13,505 bases of DNA from Pilaira anomala. Lineage: Eukaryota > Mucoromycota > Mucoromycetes > Mucorales > Mucoraceae. This document shows, in pieces, positions 1-7,280 of the stretch (position 1 is the first letter of the stretch; each line of letters begins with the position of its first letter). The notes below the pieces were generated by a model that was not told the DNA's origin, ran no database searches, and worked only from the letters and a program-made list of their open reading frames with translations. The position numbers were made by a program, and so were the translations under genes. The DNA is taken from contig JAIXMQ010000197.1 in the NCBI GenBank assembly GCA_025716855.1, positions 1-13,505 on the forward strand. Reading direction: 5' to 3'.

Positions 1-350
1 TAGAATAAACCAAAAGACCAGTGTGCTTGTAATTAGTACTTAAAGAAGGAACATGGATCTTCACCTTTAGACAGATACTAGATGAATCTGTGCAAACTAA
101 TGATTATTACATAAAATTAGTTTGTTAATCTGTACTTCCCTGTTCTACTATATATAATCTCATACCTAAATAATACATACTACTGTCTAACCATCGCCTA
201 ATAGAAGTATAGTGGTATGTCTCCTAAAGAAATATCAATTAAACAAAAAAGATGTACTATTCAAAAGAAAAAGGAAAAGATAAAAAAAAATAAAAAAAAA
301 GATAAAAATGATAAAAAAATAAAAAATTAATATATGCACGAAGAATCAAT
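1..350. other. AT-rich flank without a gene
   Basis: I see no coding signal here. It contains one clear inverted repeat (93-124) and a purine-rich A-tract from about 250 to 330. That tract lies just downstream of the 3' end of the minus-strand gene and may belong to its 3' flank. No transposon terminus was recognised. Confidence 0.5.
93..124. repeat. 9-bp inverted repeat (hairpin)
   Basis: CAAACTAAT (93-101) is perfectly complementary to ATTAGTTTG (116-124) across a 14-nt loop. Function unknown; it may be chance in AT-rich DNA. Confidence 0.45.
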
Positions 351-1181
351 TTATCTAAAAGCGTATTTATTAATTCTGAGCCGCAGCCAAGTTCTAATTT
401 TGCTCAGTTGTTTTTTCCTACATAAAATGAACATATGAGATTTAAAGACCAAAAACTTAAACATGAAGATAATTACCTCCCGTCTCTTCTTGCATCTTCT
501 CTTGCAAGGAGTTTTGCTGCCCATTGCTTGTTGCATTTGTAAATTGGAAGCTGCAACTGTTTGTTTACTTCCTCTTCAAATCGAAGCGAGTAATATAACT
601 GCTCCACAGCAGAAAGCTTGCCCCAACTGGTGGCCTTTACACCCTGCATTATCATTTCACCACGGACAAGTCGGGTGATGCTTCTCAGCTGAAGTCTTTC
701 TGTCTTTACGACAGCAAGACTTATTTCCTCCGCGGAACCAGCACGACTTTTCAAAAGAAAACTGATGAGCGCATCAATACGGGCTGTTGCGCTTGGTGTT
801 CTATTGGTTCTGGTAGCCTGGAAACTAATAAGCGCCTCTGGCAACGTAGCCACAATGCTTCTTGCACCCATGTGGTTAGGGAATGCGTTGACTCTGGCCA
901 TTTCGTTTTGCCAAGCAACCCCATCCATTCCTGTTTACAAAATAGATAAAATATTAGAATGTTATTATCATTATACCCTTGAGAATACAGATCATTTTAC
1001 CAGTTGTTGCATTTATAGCACCAAAGTCTACGCTTCCAGCAGCAGGAGCAAACTGGGCATCAAACCTTCCCTCCAATCTGGCGGTTGTTTCCTCCAATCT
1101 AGCAGTTGTTGCATAAATGCTTTGGAGAATAGCACTGTCACTCATGCTTACAACATTTTCAGTGTTGTTGTTGTTAGTCAT
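351..1181 (-). CDS. Hypothetical three-exon gene, coiled-coil N-terminus and basic C-terminus
   Basis: I do not recognise this family. Predicted exons, in transcription order, are 1181-1001, 930-477 and 417-351. They sum to 702 nt (233 aa plus stop), and both splices keep the frame. Intron 1 (1000-931, 70 nt) begins GTAAAA and ends AACAG; intron 2 (476-418, 59 nt) begins GTAATT and ends GTAG. The start is the ATG at 1181-1179, after an AT-rich leader. The protein opens with an Asn-rich stretch, then an exact heptad pair (TTARLEE, TTARLEG; about residues 25-38) suggesting a short coiled coil. A mainly helical middle follows, and a Lys/Arg-rich tail (about 200-233) could bind nucleic acid or act as a nuclear signal. 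Exon 2 is visibly richer in GC than its surroundings. It is divergent from the broken transposase at 1428, so it could be an accessory gene of that element or a host gene. If intron 2 is not spliced, the protein ends at residue 212. Confidence 0.6.
418..476 (-). other. Predicted intron 2 of the minus-strand gene
   Basis: The donor GTAATT follows ...GGGAG and the acceptor is ...TTTTATGTAG. Removing 59 nt joins the frame to a 21-residue basic tail. Confidence 0.5.
931..1000 (-). other. Predicted intron 1 of the minus-strand gene
   Basis: The donor is GTAAAATG and the acceptor ...TTTTGTAAACAG. Removing 70 nt joins two open frames in phase 1 (G|GA, glycine). Reading through it hits a stop within about 16 codons. 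Confidence 0.6.
1070..1111. repeat. 21-bp tandem repeat, two copies, inside exon 1
   Basis: Units 1070-1090 and 1091-1111 differ at a few bases and encode the exact heptad repeat TTARLE(E/G) of the minus-strand gene. Because the length is a multiple of three, the frame is kept. Confidence 0.7.
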
Positions 1182-1264
1182 TTTGATAAAAAAAAGAATA
1201 AAAAGCCCGAAATTTTTTTTTGAAAAAAAAAATGTTATAAACAATAGTACACACATATTAAGGT

Positions 1265-1288
1265 TTATTGTTATTGTTATTGTTATTT
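1265..1288. repeat. (TTATTG)n microsatellite, four units
   Basis: Three perfect TTATTG units are followed by TTATTT. A similar short ATTGTT run occurs in both Ty3 LTRs (about 6019-6038 and 11264-11283). Confidence 0.8.
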
Positions 1289-1333
1289 CTGTTTCAGATA
1301 AAGCGTGTAACACCTTGTACACTCCTCTTTCTA

Positions 1334-1356
1334 TTTTTTTTTTTTTTTTTTTTTTT
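1334..1356. repeat. T23 homopolymer
   Basis: There are 23 consecutive T residues, in the divergent promoter region. It could exclude nucleosomes, as poly(dA:dT) tracts do in fungal promoters. The length may be inexact in the assembly. Confidence 0.85.
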
Positions 1357-1478
1357 GCTTTCTCTTTCTTATACAGTATAAACCCAACTTACCCTTTTAA
1401 ATCAACCTTTTTCTGTCATCAACAATTATGGATTCTTATAAACGTATCAAACTTAGTCACCAAACTACATCCGGTGTT

Positions 1479-1541
1479 CATAATTGTGATCAATGTAAGA
1501 GAGTTTTCTCTACTGGTCAGAGTCTTCGAAATCATAACACA
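1479..1541 (+). other. C2H2 zinc finger of the transposase
   Basis: The encoded HNCDQCKRVFSTGQSLRNHN fits C-X2-C-X12-H, and the second His position is replaced by later residues (NTDTD). The finger looks degenerate at its distal end. Such fingers commonly sit at the N-terminus of fungal KDZ/CACTA-type transposases, where they bind DNA. Confidence 0.55.
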
Positions 1542-1626
1542 GACACAGATGTTGAAGCCATCCAAGAAACACTTGTTGAAAGTGTTCAAGAGCCATTGCC
1601 TCCTGTACTTAGTCTTGCTGAAGAAG

Positions 1627-1657
1627 GTATATCAAAAATTATCCGTATTTATAACAG
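1627..1657 (+). other. 31-nt frame-changing segment: mini-intron or indel
   Basis: GTATATC...ACAG could be an intron, and removing it restores the frame. At 31 nt it is shorter than the three clear introns (54-56 nt). One extra T in the TTT near 1648-1650 explains the frame change equally well. Confidence 0.35.
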
Positions 1658-2821
1658 AAACTCCTTTTGATCCTTTGGCACCAAGAACGTTTAAGGCCTC
1701 TTGTCATTTTAATGTCGGTGACGAAGGCCACGCTTACAATCAATCCCTCATCGATCATAATACATTCAACACTGCTCAGCTCTATAGTATTCAGTTGTAT
1801 GATATTGTAACAGCATGCCAAATTTCAAACGAAGGCCATCGTCAACTCGTTGGTCTTATGAATTCTTTAATATGAGATCATAAAAAATATTAATTCCTTA
1901 TACATACCGGAATCACCAAGTGTTTTAACAAATAAATAGATTATAATTCACGCATCTTGCATGCTGAACCAGTCAAGAATCTTCTTAAAAACGCTACACT
2001 TTTGAAAGCTCATGAATATGACGTCTGCACCAATATTTGTATGCTGTTCGACATTTCAAAAAACGAAACAAAATGTTCAATCTGTGGTGATGAACGCTAT
2101 GTTAGTGATGAAGGAGATTCTTTGGTACCAGTTGAAACAATGAAAATGATGTCAGTTGGTGACCAATTGTCACATATGTTAAGCAACGACGATACGAGAA
2201 AAATGTTGCAGTACAGACATAACCGTGAAGAAGTACCGGGTCATTTCTGACTACTTTGATGGCGAAGACTATAAGGCACTCAAGGCCAAGGGTATGTTTG
2301 AGTCATCTGAAGACATTGCACTTGCCTTGTTTGTCGACGGCTTCGTCAATCAAAAAAAATCGCAGCAAGAAATTATAATTATGCACGTTCTTGTTCTTAA
2401 CTTCGACCCTTCCATTAGGTATGAAAGCAAAGTCAAAAATTATTTCAAGTCTACTAAAATGTTTATATGTAGATATACCGATGACTATATGTTCCAGATT
2501 GCAGTTATTCCAGGCAAAGCCAAAGACCTTGATTCTTTTCTATTGCCCATAGTTGATGAGATCAAGAGTTTAGGTGAACATGGTTTGCTTGTAAAGAAGC
2601 ACAATGGTGAAGAAATAAGATCGAAAGTGCATTTGGTAATGGCCTCGGGAGATATCCCACAGGTTACGAAATTTTGCCACCATAAAGGTCATAATGCTAA
2701 GTATGGTTGTAGAATCTGTGTTGTTGAATGTACACACCCAGGAAACGGAAGAGGCGGTATGTATTACCAATCGCGTACTGCAGCTTTGCAAACGATGAAT
2801 GCATTTGTTATGGGTGATGTT

Positions 2822-2876
2822 GTAAGTAACTAATTAAAAAAAAAGAAAAAAAAAACTAAATTATTATTACTTGTAG
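2822..2876 (+). other. Transposase intron (55 nt)
   Basis: The donor is GTAAGTAAC and the acceptor TTACTTGTAG. The splice is phase 0 and joins the frame ending at 2821 to the frame running through ATG 2889 to 3370. Confidence 0.8.
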
Positions 2877-3370
2877 AATAAACAAATCATGAAGCCTAAT
2901 ATCTTTTGTAAGTTACCCTCTTTCGCTTCATCTTCCTTCTATGGTCTAGATGAGCTACATTTGTTTGGACAGGGAATTGCCAAGTTTATTCGTTTGTTAA
3001 TTGTGAAAGTCAATCAGGCTCCATTAGAAAACACAACTGTTTTTGGCAAGTCCAGTGATGGTAGTTTCAACATGAGTAATTACACCTTCAAGCTTTCCAA
3101 AAAACAATTAGAAGATGTCGGCGATTGTATTGAAGCTTCCCGGGGTAAGATACCTGTGTCATTTCAAGGAAGCTGGGACAACTTGGTAAAAAAGATAGAT
3201 GGCGCCAGAGCAGTAGATTTTTTGGATTTCTTACTGTACGTGGTACCAACGTTAATCGTACCATTATTTACTAAGGTTGAAGTCAGAAGAGCTTTGCTGT
3301 TCTTGGTGAGAGGTTGTGCAATCGGGTTACAATGGGAGACTAATGAATCCCTCATTCAAGAGATGGAAAA

Positions 3371-3426
3371 GTAAGATTAGATTTTACAAGGCATTAGTTT
3401 ATAAAATACTCACTACTTATTAATAG
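3371..3426 (+). other. Transposase intron (56 nt)
   Basis: The donor is GTAAGATTAG and the acceptor TTATTAATAG, spliced in phase 2. The following exon opens with an aligned Cys-Phe-Glu-Lys, and a 1-bp loss about 14 nt into that exon (near 3440) breaks it. Confidence 0.72.
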
Positions 3427-4059
3427 CTGCTTTGAAAAAGGCACGATTTCCTAGACCAAGAAGTAAGAAAAGTGAATATATCTCTAAGTGTATTTAGACC
3501 CAACAATCATTACTTGACACACGTTGGGTATATTATCAGAAAAGCTGGAAGTATGCGGGCATATAGCGCTCGATCAATGGAGAGAACAATTGGAAGATAT
3601 TCCAAATTAATCAAGAGCAGAGTTTTAGCTGGAAAGAATGCCGGTAATTTAGTTGAACGACTTTCAATGCGTTCGTACTTTAATTTAGCTGTAAACATAC
3701 ATGATTTACTTGACACCATTCAACCTAAACACAGATCGCTGGACAATTTTATTGAACTTCCTCTTTCTTCTCCTTTCAACTGTAATTACCAATTATGGAG
3801 TTCTTTTGCAACCCACTCATTATCTTCATCCAATCTCATTGAATCTGTCTCGCCCAATATTATAATCACACAGCTCAAAAATTTACAATTGTTCTGTTCC
3901 AGGACGTTTCCAACGTATTACTATCATAAATGATACAATTAAAATCGCCGCCCGTGCCCTCATCAATAATCATTTATTTAGCTCTTGCATGTATAGAAGG
4001 ATCAGATCTGAAAGTCGTCGCGGAAATCAATATGTATTATTCCATGCATCATATAAATC

Positions 4060-4113
4060 GTAAGCTAATATATTTTCTATTTTTTTTTCTTGCTCATTTT
4101 CTCTTCAATACAG
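4060..4113 (+). other. Transposase intron (54 nt)
   Basis: The donor GTAAGCTAAT leads to a pyrimidine-rich tract and acceptor CTTCAATACAG. The splice is phase 2 and joins the frame beginning near 3902 to the terminal exon that stops at 4436-4438. Confidence 0.8.
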
Positions 4114-4438
4114 TTCATATTGCTGGTATGTTGGTTCTGTTATATTCTATTTTGAGCATAACAATTCAAACATCGATGACAACAAGCAATTTCTGGCCCT
4201 TGTTGAGATAATGAAGTATCATGGCGCTGCTGGTTACGATAAAAGAATCCCTGTTATTGAATTGAATGAACCTGGTCAGCCCGTAAAATTGGTTATTATT
4301 AGTCTTAATGACATACAACGACAAGTTGGGCTTGTTCAATCATCGATCGATTTATTAGAACATAAAGTTATTTCTCCCTACATAATCTTCAGCGATGATA
4401 TGAAAGAAACTGCTGGTCAGTTAAAATACATTTTATAA

Positions 4439-5192
4439 CATATTCTTTTTTTTTTCTCTCTCTTTTTCTATTTTTTTTTTCTTATTTCTACTTGCTTTCT
4501 TCTATCAATAACATATATCTACAATAAACTATTAAAATAATAGATTCGAAAATAAAAAACCAATTTAAAGATATAAACGTGAGAAAGGTTTCGCAATGTA
4601 GATTGTTAAGTGATGGAGTGCTTTAATGTAACAGGTAAGTGAAAAAGAATAATTAACTATATCTTTTTTTTAAAAAATCTTTTTAAGTCACGTTCATTGG
4701 TAAAAAAAAATCAATGTTCAAACAAAAAAGGGGGAATTTTTAATTTAAGCGATAAAATTGGTGGAAATGTTTTTAAACGGGATATAAATACCACTTCATA
4801 TAACTATTCAGATACAGGCTTTTGAAAAATGAGCTATATGTAAGAGATATTATAGCTATACTTGGATAAAAACATATGTACATCGTTTTTATAGCCCTCA
4901 GCAATGATTTCAATTCATATTTTATTGAAAAAAAAGCACGTTTTTTTTTCACTATATTCTCTTTGAATATCCCTTAGTTAATGCTCATATTTGATTGGTC
5001 GTAAAAAAAAAAGTAGAGTCGTATCCACCAATTGCCGAATAACTAGCATACTTTCATACATAGTGTTTATTGATAAAAGTATTATAAGTATGATTTCTAA
5101 TGTACTGTTGTATATTATAATTTTAGCATAATAATGTAATGCTTAGAAAAATAGTTAAGAACATTTAACTTCATAGATATATTTTTAATTTG
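4439..5192. other. Gene-free AT-rich region
   Basis: It begins with a pyrimidine tract (4445-4502) immediately after the transposase stop, which may be 3' flank. AATAAA occurs near 4524. Two hairpins stand out: AGCTATA (4832-4838) with TATAGCT (4851-4857), and TGAAAAAAAA (4926-4935) with TTTTTTTTCA (4942-4951). No coding or RNA gene was found. Confidence 0.5.
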
Positions 5193-5335
5193 ATATCACT
5201 TATTAATGCGTGATATTTTTTAGGTAACTTTTTCACCTAAACAGCGTATAATATCCTTTATGGTTTACAGAGGAGCATAAACCATTTTTAAAGTATTATG
5301 ATGTATCATATTGCAGTAAGTATCATGTGGTGATA
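5193..5335. repeat. Run of five short hairpins
   Basis: Successive inverted repeats: ATATCAC/GTGATAT (5193-5199, 5210-5216); TTTAGGT/ACCTAAA (5219-5225, 5235-5241); ATGGTTTA/TAAACCAT (5260-5267, 5278-5285); TATGAT/ATCATA (5297-5310, 2-nt loop); TATCA/TGATA (5321-5335). All are perfect. Function unknown. Confidence 0.5.
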
Positions 5336-5350
5336 TAGCATAATAAATAA

Positions 5351-5355
5351 AGCAG
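5351..5355. repeat. Left target-site duplication AGCAG
   Basis: AGCAG directly precedes TGATA of the solo-LTR-like element and is repeated at 5700-5704. Confidence 0.8.
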
Positions 5356-5459
5356 TGATAAATATGTTAAACGTAGTAGTTTGTTGAAAGTCTTAAAATA
5401 AGATTAGGTTTTATTTATGAGAAAAAAGAGATTGTATTTATATTCAAATAAAAGGGCGG

Positions 5460-5479
5460 GAAAAGAGTCTACTCTTTTC
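5460..5479. repeat. Perfect 9-bp palindrome inside family B LTR
   Basis: GAAAAGAGT and ACTCTTTTC are separated by 2 nt. It lies in the part of the LTR beyond the window edge in the second copy. Confidence 0.6.
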
Positions 5480-5637
5480 ACATAAGATTGACAGTCTTGA
5501 TTCATAATAATTTATATGCTACACGTATGACATGGTCAAGACGCGTTGTAATTGCATGAAAGTTCAGAAAGGGTTTGTGATACCGGGATATTAATCATTC
5601 GTGAGAAATCAAGGAGAATTAAATAATAATGTCAAAT

Positions 5638-5657
5638 AATAGGTGGAACCACGTATT
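5638..5657. repeat. Palindrome in family B LTR (one mismatch)
   Basis: AATAGGTGG-AA-CCACGTATT. The second copy (13332-13351) is a perfect 9-bp palindrome with a 2-nt centre. Confidence 0.6.
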
Positions 5658-5677
5658 AAATAGTAATCAATGATAAA

Positions 5678-5698
5678 GATATATAGCTGGTATATATC
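5678..5698. repeat. Terminal hairpin of family B LTR
   Basis: GATATATA and TATATATC flank a 5-nt centre GCTGG, ending one base from the element terminus. It is conserved in the right copy at 13291-13311. Confidence 0.55.
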
Positions 5699-5699
5699 A

Positions 5700-5704
5700 A
5701 GCAG
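5700..5704. repeat. Right target-site duplication AGCAG
   Basis: Direct copy of 5351-5355, immediately after ...TATCA. Confidence 0.8.
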
Positions 5705-5937
5705 TAAGGTTACATCCAGATACTGGGATTAAATATCTAATAAAATAGGAAGTTTATTATTGAATCATAAAAACATATAAAAGATAAAGATGCTGATTCA
5801 CACACTAAATTAGTATGAAATACAGAAACAGAATATAACATACTAGTGTAAACCTTATTATGATATCTTATATATAACTCAGTAGTCTGTAAAATAAAGA
5901 AATATAAATACATTCTCAGATTAGAATAGATTCAATG

Positions 5938-5941
5938 GCTC
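5938..5941. repeat. Ty3 target duplication GCTC, left
   Basis: GCTC precedes the 5' LTR and recurs at 11524-11527. A 5-bp duplication GCTCT also fits if the terminal T is shared with the LTR. Confidence 0.75.
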
Positions 5942-6058
5942 TGAAATGCGGCGAACCTTAATTATATTTTTTTTATTTGTTATTATCTTTCTATATTGGT
6001 AACATGTCTAGTTAGGACATTGTTATTGTTATTGTTTCAACAGTTAGATCTTATCCTG

Positions 6059-6065
6059 TATAAAA
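6059..6065 (+). promoter_or_regulatory. TATA box of the 5' LTR
   Basis: TATAAAA, conserved in the 3' LTR at 11304-11310, 73 bp upstream of the transcript start inferred from primer complementarity (6132). A second candidate, CATAAAAT (6113-6120), lies closer, about 19 bp upstream. Confidence 0.6.
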
Positions 6066-6131
6066 GGCTATTTTTTTTTAGTACTGATTCTTTTTCTCTC
6101 GGGTTTATTTTTCATAAAATAATTAGAGGAG

Positions 6132-6142
6132 AATTAGAAAAA
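6132..6142 (+). promoter_or_regulatory. Putative transcript 5' end / self-primer
   Basis: AATTAGAAAAA is exactly complementary to 6282-6292, just after the LTR. It lies upstream of the AATAAA signal, where the start of R is expected. If it is the 5' end of the genomic RNA, it could fold onto the primer site as in Tf1. The 3' LTR keeps it intact (11377-11387). Confidence 0.5.
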
Positions 6143-6191
6143 GTATGCATTATTTTATTCACCCATTATATTCATTATTGATATTAACTCC

Positions 6192-6197
6192 AATAAA
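6192..6197 (+). terminator. Polyadenylation signal AATAAA in LTR
   Basis: AATAAA sits 60 nt after the inferred transcript start, so it would lie in R. The copy at 11437-11442 would serve the 3' end of the genomic RNA. Confidence 0.6.
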
Positions 6198-6281
6198 GCT
6201 GTTGTTTTTATTATTAAGCCCAAACTTTATAGAAAGATCACATAGCTTGGTAGTCACGTCAGATTACTAAGTATTTCATTG

Positions 6282-6292
6282 TTTTTCTAATT
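6282..6292 (+). other. Putative self-priming primer-binding site
   Basis: TTTTTCTAATT begins 3 nt after the LTR end. No TGG matching a tRNA CCA end is present there. It is the exact reverse complement of LTR bases 6132-6142. In the Tf1/sushi group, reverse transcription is primed by the first 11 nt of the element's own RNA paired to such a site. Confidence 0.55.
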
Positions 6293-6329
6293 ATTGTACA
6301 AGAGCGAAAAGTATAAAATCCTCTTCAAG

Positions 6330-7280
6330 ATGTCTGAAAATTCCCGTTCAAATAAATACTTGCCTCCAAGTATTATCAAAATACCTGAATATTCAAGAAA
6401 TACGGATCATGCCAAATGGATCAAACTGTTTGAAGCTAATCTAGAAATCGTGGGAGCGACGACGGATGATCAAAAGTTGTTGATTGTTGCTGGCTACTTC
6501 AAGTCGGATTCTATTACTGAATGGTTTACTGATCAAGACTTTGATAAATGGGAAACTTTCAAGAAGAAATTCATCGAAAGGTATTAGAATACCAAGGTTA
6601 ATATTAATAATATATTGTCGAGCATCTTAAGTATCAAGAAAAAAGAAGACGAATCTATGAGAGACTACGTAGATAGATTTGAGAAACTCGTTGCTCAATT
6701 TAATCGTCAAAGGATGGTGAAGACTGGTTGGAAAGCTATGGATGAAGAAGTCTTAAAGGATACCTTTATTGCAGGAATTAAACCTGTGGGTATAAAGATG
6801 TTGGTCAAGCAACATCTGCCTAAATCTGTAAATGAAGCTCAATCTATTGCTATAACGGAAGCCGATGAGGAAATAGAATCTAGTAGTGAAGGCCATTTTG
6901 ATTCTGGCTCTGGATCTGACTATGAAAGTGATAATGGCAAGGAATCCTCATCAAGAAAGAATAGAAGTGAATCCAGTATTACGAAATCTAAAACCAAACA
7001 AAAAAAAAGCAAAAGAGAAGATAAAGTTACTAAAACTGAAGTTGAGAAGAAAATGGATGATTTGACGGAAAGTTTGCATAAACTTACTCTCTTAGTCGAA
7101 AGTAAAAAGGGTGGCAATCAAGTTTCCGGAAGAGTTATATCATGTTATAATTGTCAAGAATAAGGCCATCCTGCCAATGATTGTAGAAAGGACTGTAAGA
7201 TATGCCAAGGAAAACTAGGGGCTCATTGCTTCTGGGAATGCCCTGATTACAAAAGACGGACTAAGAATGAATCCTTTTTA
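6330..7280 (+). pseudogene. gag: gag: capsid domain and two zinc knuckles, two in-frame stops
   Basis: Gag forms the virus-like particle and binds the element RNA. The start is ATG 6330 (MSENSRSNKYLPP), 51 nt after the LTR. The capsid part matches Retrotrans_gag in pattern (WIKLFEANLEIVG, WETFKKKFIERY, MRDYVDRFEKLVAQF, DTFIAGIKP). A Ser/Asp/Glu-rich stretch (about 6875-6960) and a Lys-rich stretch (about 6980-7050) follow. Next come a C-X2-C-X4-H-X4-C knuckle (7143-7184) and a second Cys/His motif, C-X2-C-X6-H-X4-C (7194-7241). A TAG at 6585-6587 interrupts the capsid, and a TAA at 7161-7163 falls inside the first knuckle. Both lie in one otherwise open frame that continues into protease. Either each is a point mutation or they are read through. 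Confidence 0.88.

Larger units (their letters stand above)
1182..1427. promoter_or_regulatory. Shared divergent promoter region
   Basis: This 246-bp stretch separates the start codons of the minus-strand gene (1181) and the plus-strand transposase (1428). It holds a plus-strand TATAAA at 1377-1382, 46 bp before the ATG, and a minus-strand TTTATAA at about 1242-1236. It also has a hexamer microsatellite and a long T run. The bidirectional role is inferred from layout. Confidence 0.5.
1428..4438 (+). pseudogene. Decayed C2H2-finger tnp2/CACTA-like (CMC/Plavaka-type) transposase
   Basis: This is a cut-and-paste DNA transposase gene with a start at ATG 1428, preceded by a TATA box. Order of parts: an N-terminal C2H2 finger (CDQCKRVF...H, within 1479-1541); a conserved block at 1658-1872; a zinc-ribbon-like CSICGDERY (about 2080-2101); and the presumed DDE region. 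The latter shows LALFVDGF (about 2311-2340), ASGDIPQVTKF (about 2645-2677) and GCRIC (about 2705-2719), resembling tnp2-type transposases, then DELHLFGQGIAKFI (about 2950-2991). A further conserved helical part follows (RPNNHYLTH, SMERTIGRYSKLIKS) and a C-terminal block at 4114-4438. Introns 2822-2876, 3371-3426 and 4060-4113 are intact. Breaks: stops at 1873 (TGA), 1891 and 1933 (TAA); frameshifts near 2239, 3440 and 3872-3876; and a frame change near 1627-1657. No terminal repeats were identified, so superfamily placement within CMC is inference. Confidence 0.72.
5356..5699 (-). mobile_element. Solo LTR-like element (family B), 344 bp
   Basis: It starts TGATAAATA and ends TATATATCA, giving TG...CA ends with near-inverted termini, and it is flanked by a perfect 5-bp duplication (AGCAG). 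Bases 5483-5699 match the reverse complement of 13290-13505 at about 96% (seven substitutions, one indel), so both are copies of one family. No coding region is attached, so a solo LTR left by LTR-LTR recombination is the best reading. Minus orientation is favoured because that strand has TATAAAT (5516-5510) followed by AATAAA (5415-5410), as expected for U3-R. A small TIR element with 5-bp duplications is the alternative. It is unrelated to the Ty3 LTR beside it. Confidence 0.78.
5942..6278 (+). repeat. 5' LTR of the Ty3 element
   Basis: 337 bp, with 6-bp inverted ends TGAAAT/ATTTCA. It nearly matches 11186-11523. Differences are an A/T and length change in the T-rich stretch after GCGAACC, G/C at 6126, and G/A at 6218 and 6232. 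It carries TATAAAA (6059-6065) and AATAAA (6192-6197). The proposed U3/R boundary is 6132. An open frame across 5996-6181 is a by-product, not a gene. Confidence 0.95.

Noticed and set aside
473..1223. Plus-strand open frames at 463-678 and 765-1223
   Set aside because: They run antisense to the spliced minus-strand gene, whose frames and splice sites fit together; the plus-strand translations show no domain.
1876..1939. Intron bridging the three stops in the transposase
   Set aside because: An acceptor-like AATAG exists at 1935-1939, but no convincing GTAAG or GTATG donor lies at a suitable distance; the segment reads as coding with three stops.
1..5192. CACTA-type terminal inverted repeats for the transposase element
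   Set aside because: CACTA and TAGTG words occur (for example near 4950 and 5062) but not as a matching pair with duplicated flanks, so no ends were called.
5996..6181. Open frame repeated in both LTRs (5996-6181 and 11241-11426)
   Set aside because: It starts at TTG, lies across U3/R, and is duplicated only because the LTR is duplicated.
6279..6300. tRNA primer-binding site after the 5' LTR
   Set aside because: No TGG and no stretch that I can match to a tRNA 3' end; the complementarity to the LTR is a better explanation.
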